In this document: piece after piece, positions 1-5,574 of the stretch | Position numbering within the stretch: the first letter of the stretch is position 1 | Layout: every line of letters begins with the position of its first letter | Assembly (NCBI GenBank): GCA_015229095.1 | Contig: JADGCE010000078.1 | Span: 1 to 9,131 of the forward strand | Source of the DNA: Magnetococcales bacterium | GTDB taxonomy: Bacteria; Pseudomonadota; Magnetococcia; Magnetococcales; Magnetaquicoccaceae | DNA: 9,131 bases | Reading direction: 5' to 3' | Notes under the pieces: generated by a model | What the model was told of the DNA's origin: nothing | Seen by the model: only the letters and a program-made list of their open reading frames with translations | Database searches by the model: none | Made by a program: the position numbers and the translations under genes

Positions 1-14
1 GGTGGGGAGGGGGT

Positions 15-48
15 CTGGGGGAGGGGCGGTTCTCCGCCCCTCCCCCAG
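15..48 (-). terminator. GC-rich stem-loop downstream of the M48 protease gene
   Basis: A perfect 15-bp inverted repeat (15-29 paired with 34-48) closes a 4-nt loop, TTCT. It lies about 30 bases past the stop codon of the minus-strand protease gene, so it probably ends that transcript. No T-tract follows on either side, so this is a stem-loop or Rho-type 3' end rather than a canonical intrinsic terminator. Similar C/G-run hairpins follow other genes in this window. Confidence 0.6.
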
Positions 49-79
49 GAATGGTTGCAACGATCGATGTGCGCAGGGT

Positions 80-1603
80 TTACGGTTCCTGGAATGGGCC
101 ACGGCGACCGGAGGATTTGTCCAACTGCTCCAACAGGGCCAACTCATCCCGTGCGATGTTTTTGCCCGTGTCGCCATTGTCGAAGAGGCGGATCGCCTCC
201 TTGTAGTGCCAGCGGGCCATTTTTTTTTCCAGGGTCAGATAAAAATGGCGGGCCAGAGCCAAATGGCTGGCACCCAGGTGCCCCTGTTTTCCCTCGACGA
301 CTCCCAGTAAGTGGAAATATTCAGCGATCAGAGGGTTTTCCAGCGTCAACGGGCGTAATATCTGGCTGGCCTCCCCCCATTTTTCCTGTTCCTGGAGGGA
401 GAAGGCCAGCCGGTATTGCAGGTCGGCGTTGGTCTGTCGGGACTGATGGCGGAGGGCGGCGCGAAAATCCTGTTCAGCCGCCGCCGGGTTGCCCTGCTCC
501 AGACGGACCATACCCCGCTCCCGCAGCAGATAGGGATCCTGGGGATGCCGCTTCAGCAACGCCTCCAGATCGCGGCTGGCCTCTGACAACTGGCCCATAT
601 AGCGCTCCGCCACCGCCAACCCATAACGGCTGGGAAAATGGTCCGGCTCCCGGCTCAGACGCTGGCGCAGACGACCGATCAGGCCGTGGATGTCGTCGCT
701 GCCACTGGCCTCCAGGACCGCCTGCACCCGTGCCAGCAGGGCGTTTTCCGCCGCCTCGTCCGCCGGGGAGGGCGCTGCCGAACCGGAACGGGAGGCTTTT
801 GCCAGGGGACCACGGGGTTGCGTGCCGGGCGGGGTGGAGGTGGAGAGGGCCTCAATCTGCTGCTGGCTCTCCGTCAGCCGTTGGGCACTGAGGGGATGGG
901 TCAGCAGGTAGGGGGGCGGGACGTTGCTGATCCTCTGCTCCCGGTTGATCCGCTCCATGAAGCGCACCATGCCCTGCGGATCAAAACCGGCCTGGAGCAG
1001 ATAGCGGATGGCCAGACGGTCCGCCTGGGTCTCCTTTTCCCGCATGCTCTCCAGCAGACCGCTGCGGGAAGCAGCCGTGCCGCCGGTGATGGCCGCCTGG
1101 GCCACCTGGGCGTTGCCCGTGGCGATCCCTGCGGCCAGACCTGCGGCAAAGGCGACCATGGTTTGGACGGCCATCTCCTTCAGCGTGGACTCCAGCTGTA
1201 TATGGTGGCCTGCGCTCAAGTGGGCAATCTCATGGGCCATGACCGCCGCCAGTTCGTTGCGCTCCTGGACCGCCAGCAGCAGGCCGCTGTTGAAGATGAT
1301 GTGTTGACCAGGCAGGGCCATGGCGTTGAGGCTGTTGTCCAACATGACATGAAAATGGATCTCCCCCCCTTGCAGGCCGGCTGCCCGTTGCAACGGCTCC
1401 CCCAGGGTGCGGAGCAGGTCCGCCGCCTCCGGGCCGGTGACCAGGGTGATGGGCTTGGTGCGGGGCGTGTCGGCCAGGCTGGAGGAGAGGGGGGTGAGGA
1501 GCAGGCAACCGGTCAACAGCCAGCACAGCAACCGCCGTGCTGGAGGGGGGGCTTCCATACCGGGAAGCGTTCCTGCGACCGCCTGTGGCAATTTTTTTTT
1601 CAT
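80..1603 (-). CDS. bepA: BepA-like M48 metalloprotease with TPR tail
   Basis: A 507-aa predicted exported zinc protease. The N-terminus has a basic stretch followed by a hydrophobic segment (about residues 25-44). It contains a lipobox-like LTGC ending at Cys33 and a possible signal peptidase I site after SSLA (44), so lipoprotein versus soluble periplasmic form is undecided. The catalytic HEIAH is at 124-128, the third zinc ligand is Glu191 in ETQAD, and a THPLSAQR motif (His236, Arg242) matches the His-containing loop of BepA-type enzymes. Residues about 310-480 are TPR-like helical repeats. Length and order match E. coli BepA (487 aa), which degrades or rescues stalled outer-membrane beta-barrel proteins such as LptD. 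The chosen ATG at 1603 has AGGAT 7 nt upstream; Met16 is an alternative start. The frame stays open much further upstream, but that part overlaps fliJ and looks like antisense. It is transcribed divergently from fliJ. Confidence 0.85.
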   Translation of the reverse strand: MKKKLPQAVAGTLPGMEAPPPARRLLCWLLTGCLLLTPLSSSLADTPRTKPITLVTGPEAADLLRTLGEPLQRAAGLQGGEIHFHVMLDNSLNAMALPGQHIIFNSGLLLAVQERNELAAVMAHEIAHLSAGHHIQLESTLKEMAVQTMVAFAAGLAAGIATGNAQVAQAAITGGTAASRSGLLESMREKETQADRLAIRYLLQAGFDPQGMVRFMERINREQRISNVPPPYLLTHPLSAQRLTESQQQIEALSTSTPPGTQPRGPLAKASRSGSAAPSPADEAAENALLARVQAVLEASGSDDIHGLIGRLRQRLSREPDHFPSRYGLAVAERYMGQLSEASRDLEALLKRHPQDPYLLRERGMVRLEQGNPAAAEQDFRAALRHQSRQTNADLQYRLAFSLQEQEKWGEASQILRPLTLENPLIAEYFHLLGVVEGKQGHLGASHLALARHFYLTLEKKMARWHYKEAIRLFDNGDTGKNIARDELALLEQLDKSSGRRGPFQEP

Positions 1604-1768
1604 GCTGCTATCCTGACAAAAAAAGGGCATACTGTGTGCGGCTGGTCTGCTGAAAACAGGCGGGGAATAGTGTGGCGGATCGTGCTGCGTTTGGCGAGCA
1701 TAAATCGCTGTGTCCTGTCGCACCGAAGCACGCCCTTTCGGTGCTTGTAGGGGGCGGTCAGGAGGGGC
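1604..1768. promoter_or_regulatory. Divergent intergenic region between protease and fliJ-motE
   Basis: This 165-bp gap must carry promoters for the minus-strand protease and, probably, the plus-strand fliJ-motE pair. I see no convincing sigma-28 or sigma-54 motif. A small imperfect stem (AAGCAC ... GTGCTT, 9-nt loop) lies at about 1725-1747. The SD AGGAGG at 1760-1765 serves fliJ, with a rather short 3-nt spacer before the ATG. Confidence 0.4.
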
Positions 1769-2236
1769 ATGAATCGATTTAATCGTTTGGTGGAGCTGCG
1801 TCGTATTCGGGAAGAGGTCAATGCCTTGGCCTTTGCCCGTATGTTGAACCGTCTGGAAGGGGTGCGGCGGGAGGTGGTGGCCCTGGACCAGCAGACCTGG
1901 TCGGAGCAGGAGTCCATGCGTCTCGGCCTGGGTCAGGAGATCGACAGGAGCCTCAGCCCACCCCTCATGCCGAGCCAGATGGATGATTTTTTGCGGGGCC
2001 AGGCCTGGCGGCGCCAGCGGTTGCAACAGCGCATGGAGAGCCTCCAGGAGGAGTTGGAGAAGGCCAAGGCAGCCTGGCTGGCCGCCCGCGCACAGCTGCA
2101 ACAAGCAGAAAAACTGGCAGAAAAAGAGCAGAAGCACCAGCAATACTGCCTGGAGCAGCAGGAGAAAAAAGCACTGGATATGATCGGTATCCTGCGCAAC
2201 AAAACGATGTTCAGTCAGGAAGGGGATTTGGGATGA
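1769..2236 (+). CDS. fliJ: FliJ-like flagellar export protein
   Basis: A 155-aa, almost entirely helical, charged protein that starts MNRFNRLVELRRIRE and has a long Gln/Glu/Lys-rich coiled coil from about residue 75 to 140. This matches FliJ in size (about 147 aa) and character. FliJ is the soluble stalk-like part of the flagellar type III export apparatus. It binds the FliI ATPase ring and FlhA and escorts chaperone-substrate complexes. FliJ proteins are poorly conserved, so the call rests on length, the Leu/Arg-rich N-terminus, coiled-coil character and the flagellar neighbours. The start has a strong AGGAGG. The stop overlaps the next start as ATGA (2233-2236), implying translational coupling to the MotE-like gene. 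FliI, the usual upstream neighbour, is absent here. Confidence 0.75.
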   Translation: MNRFNRLVELRRIREEVNALAFARMLNRLEGVRREVVALDQQTWSEQESMRLGLGQEIDRSLSPPLMPSQMDDFLRGQAWRRQRLQQRMESLQEELEKAKAAWLAARAQLQQAEKLAEKEQKHQQYCLEQQEKKALDMIGILRNKTMFSQEGDLG

Positions 2237-2907
2237 GAGGCTTACCTTCTGGGGCGCAGGGTCTACCCCGTCGCGCAGGCCGCCTGTACCGGGTGTTGTC
2301 CGTCGCTGCGCTGTTGGCACTGGTTTGGGGGGGGTGGCCCAGTGGGCCAGCCTGGGCGGCTGCCCAGGCCGCCGGTACGCCGGCGACTCAAGAGGCAGAC
2401 AAGGAGAAGGAGAAGGCAAAGCCGCAGGAAAAGGGCAAAGAGAAGGGCAAGGAAAAAGAAAAAGGCAAAGAGGCGGATGTGGGGGACAAGGCCTCCGGCC
2501 TGGGTGATCCGGCCATGTTGTTGAACAATCTGCAGCAGCGGCGCGTCGAGTTGGAACAACGGGCCAAATGGTTGGAACTCCGGGAGGCGGACATGAAACG
2601 TTTGGAGGCCAAGCTGGCCAAACGGATCGCCGACCTGGAGGCCTTGCGCGGCGAAATCCGCGCCAGCCTGGACAAGGAGAAGGTGCTGGATGATGCCAAT
2701 GTCGCCCGTCTGGCCAAAATTTTCTCCAGCATGAAGGTCAAGTCCGCCGCCGAGGGGTTGCAATCCATGGATCGGGAGACCGCCGTCCTGGTGCTGAAGG
2801 TGATGAAAGAGAAGGTGGCTGCCAAGATTTTGGGCAAAATGGAGGGAGGGCAGGCGGTACAACTGGCCAACGAGCTGGGCATCCCCATGGCAGAAAAGAA
2901 GCATTGA
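2233..2907 (+). CDS. motE: MotE-like flagellar protein (COG3334 type)
   Basis: A 224-aa exported or membrane-anchored protein. Residues about 19-43 form a signal peptide or signal anchor with a possible AWA-A cleavage near 42. Residues 54-82 are a low-complexity Lys/Glu/Gly linker. Residues about 95-150 are a coiled coil rich in LxxRExDMKRLEAKL-type heptads. The C-terminus (about 155-220) resembles the MgtE-N/FliG-like helical domain, with a V-ARLAKIFSSMK start and an ILGKMEGGQAVQLANEL end. In Sinorhizobium, MotE is a periplasmic chaperone for the motor protein MotC; homologues elsewhere often sit beside fliJ, as here. It overlaps fliJ by 4 nt, and an AGGAAGG SD lies inside the end of fliJ. 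The motor role is inferred from family and context; partner genes such as motC are not in view. Confidence 0.78.
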   Translation: MRGLPSGAQGLPRRAGRLYRVLSVAALLALVWGGWPSGPAWAAAQAAGTPATQEADKEKEKAKPQEKGKEKGKEKEKGKEADVGDKASGLGDPAMLLNNLQQRRVELEQRAKWLELREADMKRLEAKLAKRIADLEALRGEIRASLDKEKVLDDANVARLAKIFSSMKVKSAAEGLQSMDRETAVLVLKVMKEKVAAKILGKMEGGQAVQLANELGIPMAEKKH

Positions 2908-3059
2908 CGGCAGGTTGCCCGATGCGCAGAACAAAAAAACGGCCAGCACCCCATTTTTCTCTCAACCATTGGCCAGGGACTCCGATATATTAAACATGCG
3001 GCGGCGGTGTGGTGGAGCAAGACTCTCCCAAGGCACTGCCGGAGCAAGTCAGTAAACGA

Positions 3060-3078
3060 GGCAACCAGGAAGGTTGCC
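3060..3078 (+). terminator. Stem-loop in spacer after motE
   Basis: A perfect 7-bp inverted repeat, GGCAACC-AGGAA-GGTTGCC, lies about 150 bases beyond motE. No T-run follows, so a terminator role is weak. The rest of 2908-3140 holds no gene that I can support; a short AT-rich patch (GATATATTAAAC, about 2983-2994) could be promoter sequence. Confidence 0.3.
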
Positions 3079-3140
3079 GGTGGATTCGGGCCGCTTCGCC
3101 GGTGTTTATGGCAGGCATGCAAGGATCCAGGGTTAGGGTT

Positions 3141-3230
3141 GGCCCTGTAAAATGAACAACTCACCTCCAGCCAGGGACGGATCATGAAGCGTAATCCAAA
3201 CGCGGATTACGGTATCAGGAGGTAACAGAT
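3141..3230 (+). promoter_or_regulatory. Flagellin-type leader, copy A (no flagellin follows)
   Basis: This segment is the first of three related leaders. It has CTGTAAA, then the box CACCTCCAGCCAGGGACGG (3162-3180), then a perfect 8-bp hairpin CGTAATCC-AAACGC-GGATTACG (3190-3211), then the SD AGGAGGT (3217-3223) and an ATG at 3231 with a 7-nt spacer. The box starts 69 nt before the ATG. The other two copies precede flagellin genes with the same order and nearly the same distances. Here the downstream frame is only 41 codons and is not flagellin-like. Whether it is transcribed is unknown. Confidence 0.7.
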
Positions 3231-3356
3231 ATGACCATCATCGCACCACTCTTCTCTCAGGCACCGCTATGCCTGTCTGGTCGTCGCACCGCTTGGCGTC
3301 GTGGGTCGGGCGGGCTTCTCTCACACCCGGAACCGTTTTCTCTGTTTTTCCCCTAA
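3231..3356 (+). CDS. Possible 41-aa small protein after leader copy A
   Basis: The ATG follows a near-ideal AGGAGGT SD at 7-nt spacing, in exactly the position that flagellin starts take in the other two leader copies. The frame runs 41 codons to TAA. It begins MTIIAPLFSQAPLCLSG, then becomes Arg/Gly/Trp-rich (GRRTAWRRGSGG) and ends in SLFFP. I recognise no family, signal peptide or clear membrane segment, and none of the three frames here resembles flagellin. It could be a genuine small protein under flagellin-like control, a leader peptide, or chance sequence left after a flagellin gene was lost. The start signals are the strongest support; the coding content is not convincing by itself. 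Confidence 0.35.
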   Translation: MTIIAPLFSQAPLCLSGRRTAWRRGSGGLLSHPEPFSLFFP

Positions 3357-3589
3357 TCGGCACGTTGGCCTGCTTGCGCTCCATGCTTTTCGCATTGCGT
3401 TGAGTCTTGGCGGCAACGCCCTCCCTGTGTCGGGTATGGTGTGGGTACAATAATTACTGATATTATTGTATTGTAGATATTTTTTAAAATAAATTGTTTT
3501 CTGTCTTATTGTAAAACAAAAGTCAGCATCTTTATGATCTGATGATTGACAATGGCAAACGCACAACCTGTTGTGCGATGGGCCGGGCC
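3357..3589 (+). promoter_or_regulatory. AT-rich spacer and probable promoter of flagellin 1
   Basis: No gene is supported here. From about 3446 to 3540 the DNA is strikingly AT-rich compared with the rest of the window. It holds a 9-bp inverted repeat TACAATAAT ... ATTATTGTA (3446-3470, 7-nt loop) and a 7-bp one, TTGTTTT ... AAAACAA (3494-3519). A consensus-like TTGACA lies at 3546-3551. A perfect 7-bp inverted repeat, CGCACAA-CCTG-TTGTGCG, lies at 3560-3577, where a -10 region or operator would sit. I find no clean sigma-28 or sigma-54 match, so the promoter class is open. Confidence 0.45.
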
Positions 3590-3683
3590 GGCCCTGTAGA
3601 TTCAAATGAATGGCCCACCTCCAACCAGGGATGGATGCATTTTTGGAATACCTTTTGGTATTCTTGACAAGGAGGAACTACCC
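3590..3683 (+). promoter_or_regulatory. Flagellin leader, copy B
   Basis: This is the leader of flagellin 1. It has GGCCCTGTA, then the box CACCTCCAACCAGGGATGG (3616-3634), a perfect 7-bp hairpin GAATACC-TTTT-GGTATTC (3646-3663, one more G-T pair possible), the SD AGGAGGA (3670-3676) and the ATG at 3684. The box starts 68 nt before the ATG. The CCTCC of the box (3618-3622) is complementary to the GGAGG of the SD (3671-3675), and CAGGGATG (3626-3633) resembles a CsrA target core. Confidence 0.75.
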
Positions 3684-4544
3684 ATGGCTTTCGTAATCAA
3701 TACCAATGTCTCTTCGTTGACCACCCAGCGGTTTCTGAACAACAGCACCAATGCGTTGTCAACCACCTTCAAACGGCTCTCTTCCGGTCAACGGGTCAAC
3801 AGTGCGGCGGATGATGCAGCGGGTCTCTCCATCTCGGATCGGATGACCGCGCAAGTGCGTGGCCTGAATCAGGCCGTGCGCAACGCCAATGATGGCATCT
3901 CTTTGATCCAGATCGCTGAGGGTGCTTTGACGGAGAGCACCACGGCATTGCAGCGGATGCGGGAATTGGCGGTGCAGGCGGCCAACGACACCAATATTTC
4001 CAGTGATCGTCAGGACTTGCAAAAAGAGGTCAACCAGTTGGTGGCCGAGATCACCCGTATCGCCAACACCACCCAGTTCAACAACCAGAATTTGTTGACG
4101 GCTGGCGAGGACGCGAGCGGACGGGCCTTTACCATGCACGTGGGCGCCAACGCCAATCAGACCATTGTGGTCTCCATCGGCGCCATGACGGCAGAGCGTC
4201 TGGGGGTAAACTCCACCTCCATGGCCAGTTTCGGTCAGGGGGACACGGTTGCCTCCAACCAGGCGCAGGCCGAGGCGGCGATTACCAAAATTGACAATGC
4301 CATCAATATGGTGACCCGCCAGCGGGCCACCTTGGGGGCGATGCAAAACCGTTTTGATGCCGTGGTTGCCAATTTGACCAACATCTCCCTGAGTACCTCC
4401 ATTGCCCGGTCGCGGGTTCTGGATGCGGATATCGCGGCGGAGACGGCCAAACTGACGCAAAACAGCATCATGCAGCAGGCAGGGACGGCGGTTTTGGCCC
4501 AGGCCAACCAGCAGCCGGCGATTGTCCTGCAACTGCTTAAATAG
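3684..4544 (+). CDS. fliC: Flagellin 1
   Basis: A 286-aa flagellin, the subunit of the flagellar filament exported by the flagellar type III system. It starts MAFVINTNVSSLTTQRFLNN. Residues 1-140 form the N-terminal D0/D1 helices, including the SGQRVNSAADDAAGLSISDR signature and an LQRMRELAVQAAN stretch equivalent to the conserved D1 motif sensed by TLR5 in enterobacterial flagellins. A short variable part lies at about 145-205, and residues 210-286 form the C-terminal D1/D0, ending in NQQPAIVLQLLK. The length means only a minimal outer D2 domain. There is no cysteine. The start at 3684 is set by the AGGAGGA SD and the conserved MAFVINTN; the in-frame ATG at 3606 lies inside the conserved leader box and is rejected. 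It has its own leader, shared with flagellin 2, and a strong hairpin after it. Confidence 0.97.
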   Translation: MAFVINTNVSSLTTQRFLNNSTNALSTTFKRLSSGQRVNSAADDAAGLSISDRMTAQVRGLNQAVRNANDGISLIQIAEGALTESTTALQRMRELAVQAANDTNISSDRQDLQKEVNQLVAEITRIANTTQFNNQNLLTAGEDASGRAFTMHVGANANQTIVVSIGAMTAERLGVNSTSMASFGQGDTVASNQAQAEAAITKIDNAINMVTRQRATLGAMQNRFDAVVANLTNISLSTSIARSRVLDADIAAETAKLTQNSIMQQAGTAVLAQANQQPAIVLQLLK

Positions 4545-4585
4545 TCGGTGGCGGGTTGAGGGGCGTTCCCGGATGAGGGGGTTCC

Positions 4586-4625
4586 GGGCGGGCGTGGGGG
4601 GCTGTTGCCCCCCGGCTTCCCGCCC
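4586..4625 (+). terminator. Terminator-like stem-loop after flagellin 1
   Basis: A two-part hairpin lies 41 bases past the stop. The outer stem is GGGCGGG (4586-4592) with CCCGCCC (4619-4625); the inner stem is GGGGGGC-TGTT-GCCCCCC (4596-4613). A pyrimidine-rich stretch, TCCCTCTTTC, follows. This is probably the 3' end of the flagellin 1 mRNA. Confidence 0.65.
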
Positions 4626-4702
4626 TCCCTCTTTCGTTGCAAAGATCGCCTCATCTTGTTGATTGGCAGACAATCGGCCTGAATCGTTGTTTTGGCCACT
4701 CC

Positions 4703-4747
4703 TGCTGGAGGCGGCGAACCGCCTTTTGCCGGTCCCAGCAACCTTGT
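4703..4747 (+). terminator. Nested stem-loop with T-tract in flagellin spacer
   Basis: An outer TGCTGG/CCAGCA stem (4703-4708 with 4735-4740) encloses an inner AGGCGG-CGAA-CCGCCT stem (4709-4724) that runs straight into TTT. TTGTTTTT follows the outer stem after two bases. Either could act as an intrinsic terminator. It lies well beyond the first flagellin terminator, so it may be a second stop or the end of an unrecognised short transcript. Confidence 0.4.
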
Positions 4748-4770
4748 TTTTCTGATGGTTTCCACTATCA

Positions 4771-4902
4771 GGGGTCCAGGGGGATTATCCCCCTGGTGGG
4801 GTCCAGGGGCAAAGCCCCTGGTGGGGGAACGGGGCGAAGCCCCGCAAAATGAGTGGCGGTGCTTCGCCCCGCTATCTCTCCCGGAGGGGGGCCCCCTCCG
4901 GG
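4771..4902. repeat. Cluster of GC-rich palindromic repeat units
   Basis: Two tandem units of the form GGGGTCCAGGGG...CCCCTGGT lie at 4771-4797 and 4798-4822. They fold as CCAGGGGG-ATTAT-CCCCCTGG (4776-4796) and CCAGGGGC-AAA-GCCCCTGG (4803-4821). Then comes CGGGGC-GAA-GCCCCG (4830-4844), whose left part can instead pair over 11 bp with GCTTCGCCCCG at 4861-4871. A 23-nt near-perfect palindrome (4880-4902) closes the cluster. The form is that of REP-like dispersed intergenic palindromes. Whether copies occur elsewhere in the genome cannot be seen from this window. Confidence 0.7.
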
Positions 4903-5425
4903 TGTTCCCTGACAGTTTGTACCTGCAACGCGCAGGTGGAATATCCATACGCCCTCGTGGGGGTGTGTGATTGGGCCAATCAAGAAGATGGGGCAATCAG
5001 AAAGGATCTGAATAGAGACACACCAACAAAACGGAAACTGGGCGGGCGAAAAAACTTTCCCCGCAGGTAAACGAATGAATGAGCAGGGAGGATCTGCCGG
5101 TATAACAAGACGACAGAGCAGAGGATAGATTCGAGATCTGTGTGAGAAGACGACACCCTTTTCGACGGTAAGCAGCGGGTTTCCTGGCAGATGCAGGGTG
5201 CGCCGGTGCCGACCGCGAGAATGGGTCGCCATACTGCCCGGGAACATGCTGTTCCTGGGGGATGGCTGGGTTGTTTGAACGTGCTCCCAAGCGTTGCTGA
5301 AACGACCCCGTCGTCCACAGCCTGGTCGGTGAGAGGCTGTGCACACCCCATGCATCCGGCGTGCTGTGCCGGGTGACCACAAGCGTAGCCTGCGGTGTAT
5401 GCAGCCGTTATGGATGCACCGCCTG
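4903..5425 (+). other. Non-coding spacer before flagellin 2
   Basis: No gene is supported. Open frames on both strands are not recognisable proteins. Several stem-loops are visible: ACCTGC-AACGC-GCAGGT (4921-4937), CCCGGGAACA-TGC-TGTTCCTGGG (5237-5259, one G-T pair) and CACAGCCT ... AGGCTGTG (5316-5341, 10-nt loop). The length and hairpin density leave room for a non-coding RNA or long regulatory region for flagellin 2, but nothing identifies one. Confidence 0.4.
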
Positions 5426-5460
5426 GTTTTGCGATACCGAAGTGACCGGTATCGCAAAAC
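5426..5460. promoter_or_regulatory. Perfect 14-bp inverted repeat upstream of flagellin 2
   Basis: GTTTTGCGATACCG (5426-5439) and CGGTATCGCAAAAC (5447-5460) are exact inverted copies around a 7-nt spacer, AAGTGAC. It sits about 115 bases before the flagellin 2 start, upstream of the conserved leader box, where a promoter or activator site is expected. It lacks a T-tract, so an operator for a dimeric regulator is more likely than a terminator. Confidence 0.5.
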
Positions 5461-5486
5461 ATATAGAGTGTACGGGTGATCGGGCC

Positions 5487-5574
5487 GGTCACTGTAAACG
5501 AACGGCCCACCTCCAGCCAGGGATGGGTACCGTGAACATCGTGAGATGTTCACATGATTTGGGAGGAACAAACC
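5487..5574 (+). promoter_or_regulatory. Flagellin leader, copy C
   Basis: This is the leader of flagellin 2. It has CTGTAAACGAAC, then the box CACCTCCAGCCAGGGATGG (5508-5526), a perfect 9-bp hairpin GTGAACATC-GTGA-GATGTTCAC (5532-5553), the SD GGGAGGA (5561-5567) and the ATG at 5575. The box starts 67 nt before the ATG. The stem sequence is unrelated to those of copies A and B, although pairing is retained. The GTGA loop is a GNRA tetraloop. Confidence 0.75.

Noticed and set aside
638..1750. 370-codon plus-strand frame opposite the protease
   Set aside because: It is antisense to a gene with intact catalytic motifs and its product is low-complexity Gly/Gln/Arg sequence.
1604..2419. N-terminal extension of the minus-strand protease frame up to 2419
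   Set aside because: The extension runs antisense through fliJ and part of motE, gives Leu/Gln-rich low-complexity protein, and lies before a proper signal peptide with its own SD at 1603.
3100..3160. Sigma-54 promoter at TGGCAGGCATGCA before leader A
   Set aside because: The GG and GC are not 10 bases apart as sigma-54 requires.
3231..3450. Flagellin pseudogene after leader copy A
   Set aside because: All three plus frames were read; none shows MAFVINTN, SSGxRVNSAADDAAG or any other flagellin signature, so a recent frameshifted flagellin is excluded.
4768..5571. 267-codon minus-strand frame across the flagellin spacer
   Set aside because: Composition is erratic (Pro/Arg/Cys-rich), it covers the palindrome cluster and the conserved leader, and has no domain or convincing SD.
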